Assembly (NCBI GenBank): GCA_014879945.1
Contig: JACSRE010000381.1
Span: forward strand, 17,122 to 81,121
DNA: 64,000 nt
Direction: 5' to 3'
Source: Myxococcus sp.
Lineage (GTDB): Bacteria > Myxococcota > Myxococcia > Myxococcales > Myxococcaceae
Below are positions 48,687 through 56,763 of this stretch, piece after piece (the first letter of the stretch is position 1; every line of letters begins with the position of its first letter). The position numbers and the translations under genes are program-made. The notes under the pieces are model-generated. The model was not told the origin of the DNA and made no database searches. It saw only the letters and a program-made list of their open reading frames with translations.

Positions 48687-48777
48687 TGCGGCCCCGGAGG
48701 CCGCGTGCCAGCGGGCGCCCGATGAACTCCAGGTGCTTGGCGTCCGCGGCCGGGCCCTCCCGGGTCGTGCACCGCAA

Positions 48778-49482
48778 ATGGGCATGCTCCTGCCCCTCAC
48801 GCTCGTCGCCGCGGTGTCTGGCTGTCTCCCCAGTGCTGACTCGGCGCCGCTGGAAGGCGGTCGACACCAGCGCTTCGTCACGCCGAACGGCCCGGTGCAC
48901 GCGTGGTGTCCCGACGGCGCGCAGCCCGAGCTGCTCGTCGTGTACGTGCACGGCTACTTCGACACCGTCGACGACGCCTTCGCGCGCCACGGCCTCGTCG
49001 AGCAGTTCCGCGCCAGCGGGGTGAACGCGCTCTTCGTGCTCATCGACGGGCCGACGAAGAAGGCCGAGCCGGTGCGGTGGACGGCGTTCAGCCCGCTCAG
49101 GCTCGAGCTCGCGCGCAGCCTCAACGTCCCCATTCCTTCGCGCGTCGTGGCGATGGGGCACAGCGGCGGCAACCGCACCCTGCGCGACTGGACGAAGGAG
49201 CGCGTCGTCACCGACCTGGTGCTGCTCGACGCCTTCTACGGCGACCCGACGCCCTGGAGCACCTTCCTCTCCAGCGTGCCCGAAGGCCGCGTGCAGCTGG
49301 TCGGCGCGCTCACCTTCAAGAAGGCCGAGGCGTGGCGGCGGTCGCTGCCCCTGAAGAAGCAGCAGCGGGTGGAGCAGCTCGTCGCCGGCACCGACCACAT
49401 GGGCGTCGTCACCGACGGCGTGTGGATTCCGAAGCTGCTGCGAGAACGGGCCGGCGCGGTGGCCAGCCGTGGTGGCTCGTGA
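48778..49482 (+). CDS. Alpha/beta-hydrolase-like putative lipoprotein
   Basis: MGMLLPLTLVAAVSGC lipobox; VVYVHGYFDTVDDAF; VVAMGHSGGNRTL nucleophile elbow; final His in GTDHMG. Confidence 0.8.
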   Translation: MGMLLPLTLVAAVSGCLPSADSAPLEGGRHQRFVTPNGPVHAWCPDGAQPELLVVYVHGYFDTVDDAFARHGLVEQFRASGVNALFVLIDGPTKKAEPVRWTAFSPLRLELARSLNVPIPSRVVAMGHSGGNRTLRDWTKERVVTDLVLLDAFYGDPTPWSTFLSSVPEGRVQLVGALTFKKAEAWRRSLPLKKQQRVEQLVAGTDHMGVVTDGVWIPKLLRERAGAVASRGGS

Positions 49483-49485
49483 CGA

Positions 49486-51600
49486 CTACAGCGAGAGCGT
49501 GTTGCTGTTGCTGGTGTGAATCTCGTACACGCTGAAGCCGATGCTGTTGATCATCATCAGCACGTGGTCGTGGTTGTCGGGGTGCCAGAGGAACTTCTGG
49601 CGAGACCAGGTGCCCGGGTTGAGCGGGCCTCGCACCTCGTGCGCCACCGGGTGACCGCCCGGCACCAGCGGCCCCGCGCTTGAGAGCTGCAGCAGGTTCT
49701 GCCGATTGCCGGTGGCGAGGTCGATGACGACGAACTTGTCGGCGGCGCCGCCGCTGGTCCACAGCAGCGAGGTCACCGGGTCCCACACGAACCAGTTCTC
49801 GCCGATGCCGGGGTAGCCCGTGCCCACCTGAGGAGACCCGTCGCTGCTGATGATGGTGCGGTCGCCCGTCGCGGGGTTCATCGAGAACAAGCGGTTTCCG
49901 ATGACCGTGTAGAAGACGATGTTCCCCATCACCCAGCCCATGCCGCGAATGTTCTGAGGTTGGAACGTCGCGCCACCGCCGATGGGTGGGTAGGTGGTCA
50001 GCTGTGCCATCGGCGTGTTGAGCCGCATGATGGGCGTGCAGGTCGCGCCGCTGAAGGGAATGCGCACGATGCCGTCGCCCACGCCGAGGTCGCGGAACGA
50101 CAGGTAGAAGTTGCCGACCGGGTCCATCGTGAACGACTTCTCGGTGTACTGCACTGACAGCGCGCCCGAGCGAGAGGTCGGGCACTGGCCCATGGTGTGG
50201 CTCTGTCCAGCGACGTCGATGTGCCACACCAGGGTGCGGTCGCCGTTGGCAGGGTTGACGCGAATGATCTCGACGTTGTCCTGGGTGTCGGAGCCGTAGG
50301 TGTACCAGTTGCCGTCGGGGCCGACCTGCACGTCCCAGAGGTAGGGGAACGGCGCGGTGTGGCGAACGACACCGCCGACGGTCACGTTCGAGACGTAGCC
50401 CCCGCCCACCGTCTGGTACCCGCTCGGCGTGCCGATGACGCCCGAGACTACCCTGCGCGCGCCGGTGTCGATGTTGATGGCCCAGATGGCGCCGGCCGAC
50501 TGCGTATAGGTGGCGTCGCTCCAGGACATCGCGGCGATGAACTCGCGCGTGGCGGTGTTCAAGAAGCCGCCGCCGACCTCGCGGCTGAGCGAGTTGACGT
50601 CGGCCGGTCGCGGGCCCGAGCCCCAGCGATGCCCGGTGTTGTTGGCCTCACCGGGCGCCCAGCACACCGGCAGCCCACCCGTCAGCGCCTCGTTGCAGCG
50701 GCAGTCGGCTTCCAGGTTCGTGCGGTTGGCCTCGAACTGCGAGGTGGTGCAGTTGCGGTGGTAGTACGGCGACGTCTCGACCGTGGTGCTGCTGATGAAG
50801 TTGAGGTTGCGCACCGTCTCCATCGGCTGCGCCATGGTGTCGTAGAGGAGCGGGTCGATGCCCGGCTCGTAGACGTTGCGCACGCCGAGGTCTTCGTAGA
50901 CGGCGAGGTGCAGCAGCTGGTTCGGCCTCCAGTACAGGCCGTTGTTCGACATGGGGTCGAGGTCGAGCAGGATTCGGCTCGAGCTCAGCTGGCTGACGCG
51001 GGTGGCGAACATCTGCGCGCCGCGGGCGCCGTTGTTGTCCGCGTAGACGACGACGAAGGACTGGGTGCGGGTGTACACGCGGGCGATCTCGGCCGTGTTG
51101 CGAACGCGCGTCTCCCAGGGAACGGCGAAGGTCCAGAAGTTGACGGTCGGCGTCGGGCCGGCGTCGGCCGCCATGCCAGCGTCGGCCGCCATGCCAGCGT
51201 CGGTCGCCATGCCAGCGTCGGTCGCCATGCCAGCATCGGCCGCCATGCCAGCGTCGGTCGCCATGCCAGCGTCGGTCGCCATGCCAGCGTCGGTCGCCAT
51301 GCCAGCGTCGGCCGCCATGCCAGCGTCGGCCGCCAGGCCAGCGTCGGTCGCCATGCCAGCGTCGGTCACCGAACCCGCGTCACGGGGTTCGACACAGCGT
51401 CCGTTCCCGCAGGTGAGCGGGCTGTTGCAGGTGTCGTTGGGATAGCAGGGTCCTCCGAGCGTGCCAGCGGCGACGGCGCCAGCGTCAGCGGGAGGAGCCC
51501 CTGCGTCGAGATCGCGAGCTCCGGCGTCCCCCGACTGAACCGCGGGGCCACAAGCAGACAGGACGAAGGCAAAGGCCACGGCGGACCAGAAGAATCGCAT
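49486..51600 (-). CDS. Large secreted lipoprotein with DAG-rich hexapeptide repeat linker
   Basis: MRFFWSAVAFAFVLSACG lipobox; CYPNDTCNSPLTCGNGRCVEP; repeated (A[TA]DAGM) linker; large extracellular domain. Confidence 0.85.
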   Translation of the reverse strand: MRFFWSAVAFAFVLSACGPAVQSGDAGARDLDAGAPPADAGAVAAGTLGGPCYPNDTCNSPLTCGNGRCVEPRDAGSVTDAGMATDAGLAADAGMAADAGMATDAGMATDAGMATDAGMAADAGMATDAGMATDAGMAADAGMAADAGPTPTVNFWTFAVPWETRVRNTAEIARVYTRTQSFVVVYADNNGARGAQMFATRVSQLSSSRILLDLDPMSNNGLYWRPNQLLHLAVYEDLGVRNVYEPGIDPLLYDTMAQPMETVRNLNFISSTTVETSPYYHRNCTTSQFEANRTNLEADCRCNEALTGGLPVCWAPGEANNTGHRWGSGPRPADVNSLSREVGGGFLNTATREFIAAMSWSDATYTQSAGAIWAINIDTGARRVVSGVIGTPSGYQTVGGGYVSNVTVGGVVRHTAPFPYLWDVQVGPDGNWYTYGSDTQDNVEIIRVNPANGDRTLVWHIDVAGQSHTMGQCPTSRSGALSVQYTEKSFTMDPVGNFYLSFRDLGVGDGIVRIPFSGATCTPIMRLNTPMAQLTTYPPIGGGATFQPQNIRGMGWVMGNIVFYTVIGNRLFSMNPATGDRTIISSDGSPQVGTGYPGIGENWFVWDPVTSLLWTSGGAADKFVVIDLATGNRQNLLQLSSAGPLVPGGHPVAHEVRGPLNPGTWSRQKFLWHPDNHDHVLMMINSIGFSVYEIHTSNSNTLSL
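51158..51375. repeat. 18-bp in-frame tandem repeat (VNTR), about 12 units
   Basis: gccatgccagcgtcgg(t/c)c units encoding A[TA]DAGM on the minus strand. Confidence 0.9.
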
Positions 51601-51661
51601 CCGACCCGTATCTCACGCCTTGGCGCCATCAGCGGAAATTCCTGCTCACGTTGGAAAAGAA

Positions 51662-51691
51662 GACGCGGCGCCCGTTGCCAGGCACCGCGTC
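51662..51691 (-). terminator. Rho-independent-type terminator of the DUF1508 lipoprotein gene
   Basis: Minus strand GACGCGGTGCC-TGGCAACG-GGCGCCGCGTC (11-bp stem with one G.U) followed by TTCTTTTCC. Confidence 0.75.
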
Positions 51692-51737
51692 GTTCCCCTT
51701 TTCTCGACGCCGCGTGAGCGCAGCGCCGGAGCTGTCT

Positions 51738-52529
51738 TCAGCGGTCCAGCGGCTGAACGAGGCGGATGACCGTGTCGACGCCGCGCTGCGCGTTGTACTT
51801 GCTCGCGTAGAGCTGGCTGCGGCCGATGACCTGACCGTTGGCGGCCTTGAGCACGAAGTAGTGGCGACCGTCGACCGCCTCGAGCACCGAGTAGCGCGCG
51901 GCGACCAGGCCGTTGGTCTGCACCGACGCCACGCCGCCGTTCGCGCCCGTGACGCTGCTGTAGGCCTGCGACTGGAGCACGATCTCGCCGTTCTTCGCGC
52001 GCAGGTGGAAGTAGCGCTTGCCGTCGAGGCCCTTGAACACCTCGAAGCGGCCGGCGGTCTGCGGCGCCTGGGTCTCGAGCGTGGTGGCCTTGACGACCTT
52101 CTGGACCGTCAGCACCGCGCGCTCGGCGTTCGACTTCGACACGTACATCTCCGAGACGCCGATGACCTCGCCGTTGGCGGCCTTGAGCACGAAGTACGAC
52201 GAGCCGTCGCGGGCCTCACGAAGCTCGTAGCGGGCCGCGATGACGCCGTTGGTCTGCACGGTGCGAATGCCCGACGCCGCGCCCGAGGCCGACGCGTAGC
52301 CTTCGCTCGCCAGCACCTTCTCGCCGTTGCCGGCCAGCAGGTGGAAGTAGGTGTCGCCGTTGGCGCCCACGAACGTCTCGAAGCGGCCGCGGGTCAGCGT
52401 CAGCTCGTCCATCACCTGGGCCGACGAGTCCAGCTCATCGACGTCGTCGGCGATGACGGCCGAGTCGACCCCGCAGGCGGTGATGGCGAAGACGGAAACG
52501 AGGAGGGCGACGATGCGGAAGGGGTTCAT
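51738..52529 (-). CDS. Lipoprotein with four DUF1508/YegP-type repeats
   Basis: FAITAC lipobox; repeated GRFE.F.G..G..YFHL.A.NGE..L.S..Y and DG..YFVLKAANG.VIG.S..Y.SK. Confidence 0.9.
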   Translation of the reverse strand: MNPFRIVALLVSVFAITACGVDSAVIADDVDELDSSAQVMDELTLTRGRFETFVGANGDTYFHLLAGNGEKVLASEGYASASGAASGIRTVQTNGVIAARYELREARDGSSYFVLKAANGEVIGVSEMYVSKSNAERAVLTVQKVVKATTLETQAPQTAGRFEVFKGLDGKRYFHLRAKNGEIVLQSQAYSSVTGANGGVASVQTNGLVAARYSVLEAVDGRHYFVLKAANGQVIGRSQLYASKYNAQRGVDTVIRLVQPLDR

Positions 52530-52572
52530 GGTGTTCTCCGTGAGCAGGTGGTTCAACTTGCGCAGACCCATG

Positions 52573-52588
52573 TGCAGTCAGCGTGCCG
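52573..52588 (-). promoter_or_regulatory. Sigma54 (-24/-12) promoter of the DUF1508 lipoprotein gene
   Basis: Minus strand CGGCACG-CTGA-CTGCA vs consensus TGGCACG-N4-TTGCW; correct GG-GC spacing; about 45-60 bp upstream of ATG. Confidence 0.7.
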
Positions 52589-52640
52589 GGCGAGGCGCCA
52601 ACACAACCGCCTGAGATCACAACCGACGCACCTCCGGGGT

Positions 52641-52658
52641 TGTTGCTTTGAAGCAACA
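52641..52658. promoter_or_regulatory. 18-bp palindrome, candidate enhancer/UAS for the sigma54 activator
   Basis: TGTTGCTT-TG-AAGCAACA, perfect 8-bp arms between DUF1508 gene and divergent activator gene. Confidence 0.65.
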
Positions 52659-52676
52659 GATGATACGCCTTGATTC

Positions 52677-54176
52677 ATGTTGCTGCCCGAACTCAACACC
52701 GCGCGAGAGCTCCACGCCGCCGACATCGAGCAGGTGGGCCGCCGCCTGGTGCAGGTCGCCTGCGCGCAGACCCACGCCAACAACGGCGCCGTCTTCCTCT
52801 ACGACAGCAAGGCGAAGGGGCTCTCGGTCGACTTCCACGTGGTGGCCGACGTGGTGGTGACGCTGCCCGGCACCGGCACCGTGCTGCGGCCCCGGCGCGA
52901 TGGGCGGCGCAACGGCATCGCGCTGACCTGCTTCGAGTCGGGCGAGCCCTACGTCTGCAACGACACCTCGAAGGACCCGAACTACGCGAAGTACTTCCTC
53001 GACGTCGCCGCGGTGCTGGCGGTGCCGATTCCCTGGCAGGGCAAGCCGCTGGGGGTGCTGACGGTCGCCTCGTCGACGAAGCACGCCTTCACCCCGGAGC
53101 ACGTCAAGGCGCTCGAGCTGGTGGCCGCCACCTCGGCCCGCTTCCTGCGCCGCGCCCAGCTCGCCCGCGCCACCCTCGACTCGGGCCGGCCCTTCGTCAT
53201 CAAGGGGCTGTCGCCGGCGTGGCTCGAGGTGGAGCGCAAGGTCGAGCAGGTGTCGGGCACCACCGCGCCGGTGCTGGTGACGGGCGAGAGCGGCACCGGC
53301 AAGGACCTGGTCTCGCGCTCCATTCACTTCAACTCCAGGCGCAGCGGCAAGCCGTACGTCACCGTCAACTGCGCCGCCATTCCCGAGAACCTGCTCGAGA
53401 GCGTGCTGTTCGGGCACGTGAAGGGCGCCTTCACCGGCGCGACGGCGAACAAGGTGGGCGAGTTTCAGAAGGCCGACGGCGGCACCCTCTTCCTCGACGA
53501 GCTCGGTGAGCTGCCGTTGATGCTCCAGGCCAAGGTGCTGCGCGCCATCGAGCAGGGTGAGGTCAGCCCGGTGGGGAGCAACGACGCCCCGCAGCGCGTC
53601 GACGTGCGGCTGATCTGCGCCACCAACCGAGACCTCGCCCAGATGGTGCGCGAGGGCCGCTTCCGCGACGACCTCTACTTCCGCGTCTCGGTCATCACTG
53701 TCGAGCTGCCACCGCTGCGCTCGTACAAGGACAACCTCGAGATCCTGAGCCAGGTCTTCCTGCAGCAGGCGGCGAAGAAGCACGGGCGGCGCGTCGACTC
53801 CATCTCGCGCGAGGCGATGGCGCTGCTGGCGGCCCATGACTTCCCCGGCAACGTGCGCGAGCTCAAGAACTCGCTCGAGCACGCCGTCATCCTCACCACC
53901 ACCGACGAGGTGCGCCCCGAAGACCTGCCGAAGTCGATGCGCCAGGCCACCACGACGCGCGCTGGGCCGGTGGCGGCGCCGGTGAACGAGCTGCCCACGC
54001 TGGAAGAGATGCGGGAGCGCTGGGTGGGCCCGCACGAGAAGCAGTACCTGCGCGACCTGCTCATGCGCACCGAGGGCCAGGTGAGCGCGGCGGCGAAGCT
54101 GGCGGGCGTCAACCGCGTGACCTTCTACCGGCTGATGGAGAAGCACGGCGTTCGCCTCGCGCGCACCGCCGTCTGA
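52677..54176 (+). CDS. Sigma54-dependent activator with GAF domain
   Basis: GAF-like N-terminus; VLVTGESGTGKDLVSRSIHFNS; VLFGHVKGAFTGATANKVGEF; Fis-type HTH C-terminus. Confidence 0.96.
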   Translation: MLLPELNTARELHAADIEQVGRRLVQVACAQTHANNGAVFLYDSKAKGLSVDFHVVADVVVTLPGTGTVLRPRRDGRRNGIALTCFESGEPYVCNDTSKDPNYAKYFLDVAAVLAVPIPWQGKPLGVLTVASSTKHAFTPEHVKALELVAATSARFLRRAQLARATLDSGRPFVIKGLSPAWLEVERKVEQVSGTTAPVLVTGESGTGKDLVSRSIHFNSRRSGKPYVTVNCAAIPENLLESVLFGHVKGAFTGATANKVGEFQKADGGTLFLDELGELPLMLQAKVLRAIEQGEVSPVGSNDAPQRVDVRLICATNRDLAQMVREGRFRDDLYFRVSVITVELPPLRSYKDNLEILSQVFLQQAAKKHGRRVDSISREAMALLAAHDFPGNVRELKNSLEHAVILTTTDEVRPEDLPKSMRQATTTRAGPVAAPVNELPTLEEMRERWVGPHEKQYLRDLLMRTEGQVSAAAKLAGVNRVTFYRLMEKHGVRLARTAV

Positions 54177-54261
54177 CGCCCCCACCGGCCCTGCCTTTGT
54201 GACCGGCTCGGTGATGAGCCGTGCTGACGGGCGCGGGCGGCTCGAATACACAGGAGGGCAG

Positions 54262-55080
54262 ATGAACACTCCCGCCGCCGATGATGCCGAGCTGCTCAAC
54301 CGGGCCCACGCCGGAGACGCGCGCGCCATCGAGTCGCTGCTGACGAAGCACGAGAACAGCGTCTACCGCTACGGCCTGCGCATGTGCGGCAACGAGGCCG
54401 ACGCGCGCGACGTGCTGCAAGAGACGCTGCTGGCCGCGTACCGAAACCTCGCCAGCTTCCGCGGTGACTCCAAGCTGTCCACCTGGCTGTACCAGATCGC
54501 CCGCAGCTTCTGCCTCAAGCAGCGGCGCCTGCGCGAAGGCGAGCCCTCGCAGTTCGACTCGCTCGACGAGGGCCCGGCGCGGCACGTCGCGCAAGACGTC
54601 ACCAGCTCCGAGACGCGCACCCACGCGCGGCAGGTGAGCGAGGTGATTCAGGCCGCCATCGGCACCCTGCCCGCCGACCACCGCGAGGCCCTGGTGCTGC
54701 GCGACGTCGAGGGGCTGTCGGCCGAAGAGGCCGCCGAGGTCGCGGGGGTCGAGGTCGGCGCCCTCAAGTCGCGGCTCCACCGCGCGCGCCTGGCCCTCAA
54801 GCAGCGGCTCGCGGCGGTGCTCGAGACGAACGACTCGGGCATCGAGTGCCCCGAGCTCGCGACCGAGCTGGCCGCCTACGCCGCGTCAGAGATCGACCAG
54901 GCGGCCTGCGAGCGCATCGAGGTGCACCTGGCGAAGTGTGAGCGGTGCTCGGCGGCGTGCGAGTCGCTCAAGCGCACGGTGTCGATGTGCCGCGCGATTC
55001 CCGGCGGCGCCGTGCCCGCGCCGGTGAAGGCCGCGGTGATGCACGCGCTCCGGCTCGCCGGCCTGGAGACCCCTGCCTGA
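54262..55080 (+). CDS. ECF RNA polymerase sigma factor with C-terminal zf-HC2-like domain
   Basis: MNTPAADDAELLNRAHAGDARAIESLL; DVLQETLLAAYRNLASFRGDSKLSTWLYQIARSFCLKQRR; HLAKCERC zinc-finger motif. Confidence 0.93.
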   Translation: MNTPAADDAELLNRAHAGDARAIESLLTKHENSVYRYGLRMCGNEADARDVLQETLLAAYRNLASFRGDSKLSTWLYQIARSFCLKQRRLREGEPSQFDSLDEGPARHVAQDVTSSETRTHARQVSEVIQAAIGTLPADHREALVLRDVEGLSAEEAAEVAGVEVGALKSRLHRARLALKQRLAAVLETNDSGIECPELATELAAYAASEIDQAACERIEVHLAKCERCSAACESLKRTVSMCRAIPGGAVPAPVKAAVMHALRLAGLETPA

Positions 55081-55739
55081 GCGGCCGCACCCTCGTCGTC
55101 GGCGACGTGCACGGCTGCCTCGACGAGCTGGTCGAGCTGCTGCAGGTCGCGGGCTGGCGCCGGGCTGATCGCCTCGTGCTCGCCGGTGACCTGGTCGCCA
55201 AGGGGCCCGCCTCGAAGGGCGTCGTCGAGCTGGCGCGTGAACACGGCGCGCTCGGCGTGCTGGGCAACCACGACGCCCATGTGTTGAAGGCCCGCGAGGG
55301 CAAGCTCGACGCCCTCAAGGGCACGCACCTCGAGGTGGCCCAGACGCTCGATGAGGCCGACTGGCGCTACCTGGAGCTGCTGCCGCTGTGGCTCGACTTC
55401 CCCGAGCTCAACACCCTGGTGGTGCACGGCGGCCTGCTGCCGAACGTCGCGCTCGAGCAGCAACCCCGACACCTGCTGCTCAACCTGCGCAGCATCGACG
55501 CCGAGGGCCGCGGCTCGTCGCGGGTCACCGAAGGACGCCCCTGGGCCGAGCTGTGGCCGGGCCCCCGCTTCGTCGTCTTCGGGCACGACGCGCTGCGAAA
55601 GCTCCAGCGGCACCCGCACGCGCTCGGCCTCGACACCGGCTGCGTCTACGGAGGCCACCTCTCGGCGGTCTGGCTCCCCGAGCGGAGGCTGGTGCAGGTG
55701 CCCGCGAAGCGCGCGTACGTCGAGGTCGATGGGGGCTGA
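55077..55739 (+). CDS. Metallophosphatase, ApaH/PrpE-like
   Basis: VVGDVHGCLDEL, LAGDLVAKGPAS, VLGNHDAHVL, VVHGGLLP, FVVFGHDAL; nearest plausible start is a CTG overlapping the sigma stop. Confidence 0.88.
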   Translation: MSGRTLVVGDVHGCLDELVELLQVAGWRRADRLVLAGDLVAKGPASKGVVELAREHGALGVLGNHDAHVLKAREGKLDALKGTHLEVAQTLDEADWRYLELLPLWLDFPELNTLVVHGGLLPNVALEQQPRHLLLNLRSIDAEGRGSSRVTEGRPWAELWPGPRFVVFGHDALRKLQRHPHALGLDTGCVYGGHLSAVWLPERRLVQVPAKRAYVEVDGG

Positions 55740-55768
55740 GCGTCGGCTGTGCTAGCCAGTCGCCTTCG

Positions 55769-56338
55769 ATGAAGCGCCTCGTCACCGCAGAGGTCGTCTC
55801 GGCCGACTTCGCGAAAGGGCACACCACCCTCTTCGCGCCGCGCGGTCAGGTCATCGTCACCCCCGCCGCGTGGACGCGCGCCCACGAGCTCGGCGTCACC
55901 ATCGACCAATCGTCGACGCCTCCCCCCACCGCGCCGACCGGCACGGGGCCCACTACCGTCGAGCGCGTGGTGGGCGCGGGCGGTCTGGTGCTGGTGCGCG
56001 GCGCCACGGTGGAGCTCTCGACCTTCGCCGGCGCCGGCCCCGGCAAGCACGTGCAGCTCGCCGACGTCATCACCTCGCGCGACGGCTCCCCCATGGCGGC
56101 GGGCTTCATGAGCTGGAGCCGCGACGACTCGTTCGACTGGCAGCTCGACTACGACGAGGTCGACCTGGTGCTCGAGGGCGTGCTGCAGCTGACGCTCGAC
56201 GGGCAGACGCTCGAGGGCCGCCCGGGCGATGTCTTCTTCATCCCCAAAGGCAGCAAGGTGCGCTTCGGCACGCCGTGGCGCACCCGGGTCTATTACGTGA
56301 CGTACCCCGCCGACTGGGCTGCGCCGCGCGCCACTTGA
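55769..56338 (+). CDS. EutQ-like cupin protein
   Basis: YDEVDLVLEGVLQLTLDGQTLEGRPGDVFFIPKGSKVRFGTPWRTRVYYVTYPADW. Confidence 0.85.
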   Translation: MKRLVTAEVVSADFAKGHTTLFAPRGQVIVTPAAWTRAHELGVTIDQSSTPPPTAPTGTGPTTVERVVGAGGLVLVRGATVELSTFAGAGPGKHVQLADVITSRDGSPMAAGFMSWSRDDSFDWQLDYDEVDLVLEGVLQLTLDGQTLEGRPGDVFFIPKGSKVRFGTPWRTRVYYVTYPADWAAPRAT

Positions 56339-56370
56339 CGGTCGGCGGTCGCCCCTGTCAGCTGGCGCTG

Positions 56371-56763
56371 ATGGATCGATCGACCGCTGACGCCACCCTC
56401 GCAGGCCTCGAGCTCGTCCCCTTCGCCGAGAGCGCCGTCGCGCAAGCCAAAGAGCTCGAGCGCATGCTCCTCGACAACGACATTCCCGTGATGCTGGGGA
56501 AGGCCGCGGCCAAGGCGTGCTGCGGCGGCGGCTGCGGCTGTGGCGCCAAGGTGCAGGTGCTGGTGCGCGAGGCCGACGCGCCGCGAATCAGCCAGCTCCT
56601 CCAGGCCGACTGGCTCGAGGCCGTGCGCCGCGAAGGCACCGTGAACGAGGGCCTGGTGCCGCTGCGCACGCCCGCCGAGCACGAGCTCATCTGCCCGGCG
56701 TGCCAGTTCGTGGGCATTCTCGTCGACGGCATGTGCCAGGACTGCGGGCTGGTCCTCGAGTGA
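56371..56763 (+). CDS. Cys-rich zinc-ribbon-like hypothetical protein (DUF2007-like)
   Basis: CCGGGCGCG Cys cluster plus CPACQFVGILVDGMCQDCG ribbon. Confidence 0.65.
   Translation: MDRSTADATLAGLELVPFAESAVAQAKELERMLLDNDIPVMLGKAAAKACCGGGCGCGAKVQVLVREADAPRISQLLQADWLEAVRREGTVNEGLVPLRTPAEHELICPACQFVGILVDGMCQDCGLVLE

Noticed and set aside
46711-49482. 923-aa plus-strand ORF as one protein
   Set aside because: First two thirds are antisense to the FHA-sigma54 activator; only the part from 48778 reads as a real lipoprotein.
51158-51375. CRISPR array
   Set aside because: Contiguous 18-bp repeats without spacers, in frame within a coding sequence.
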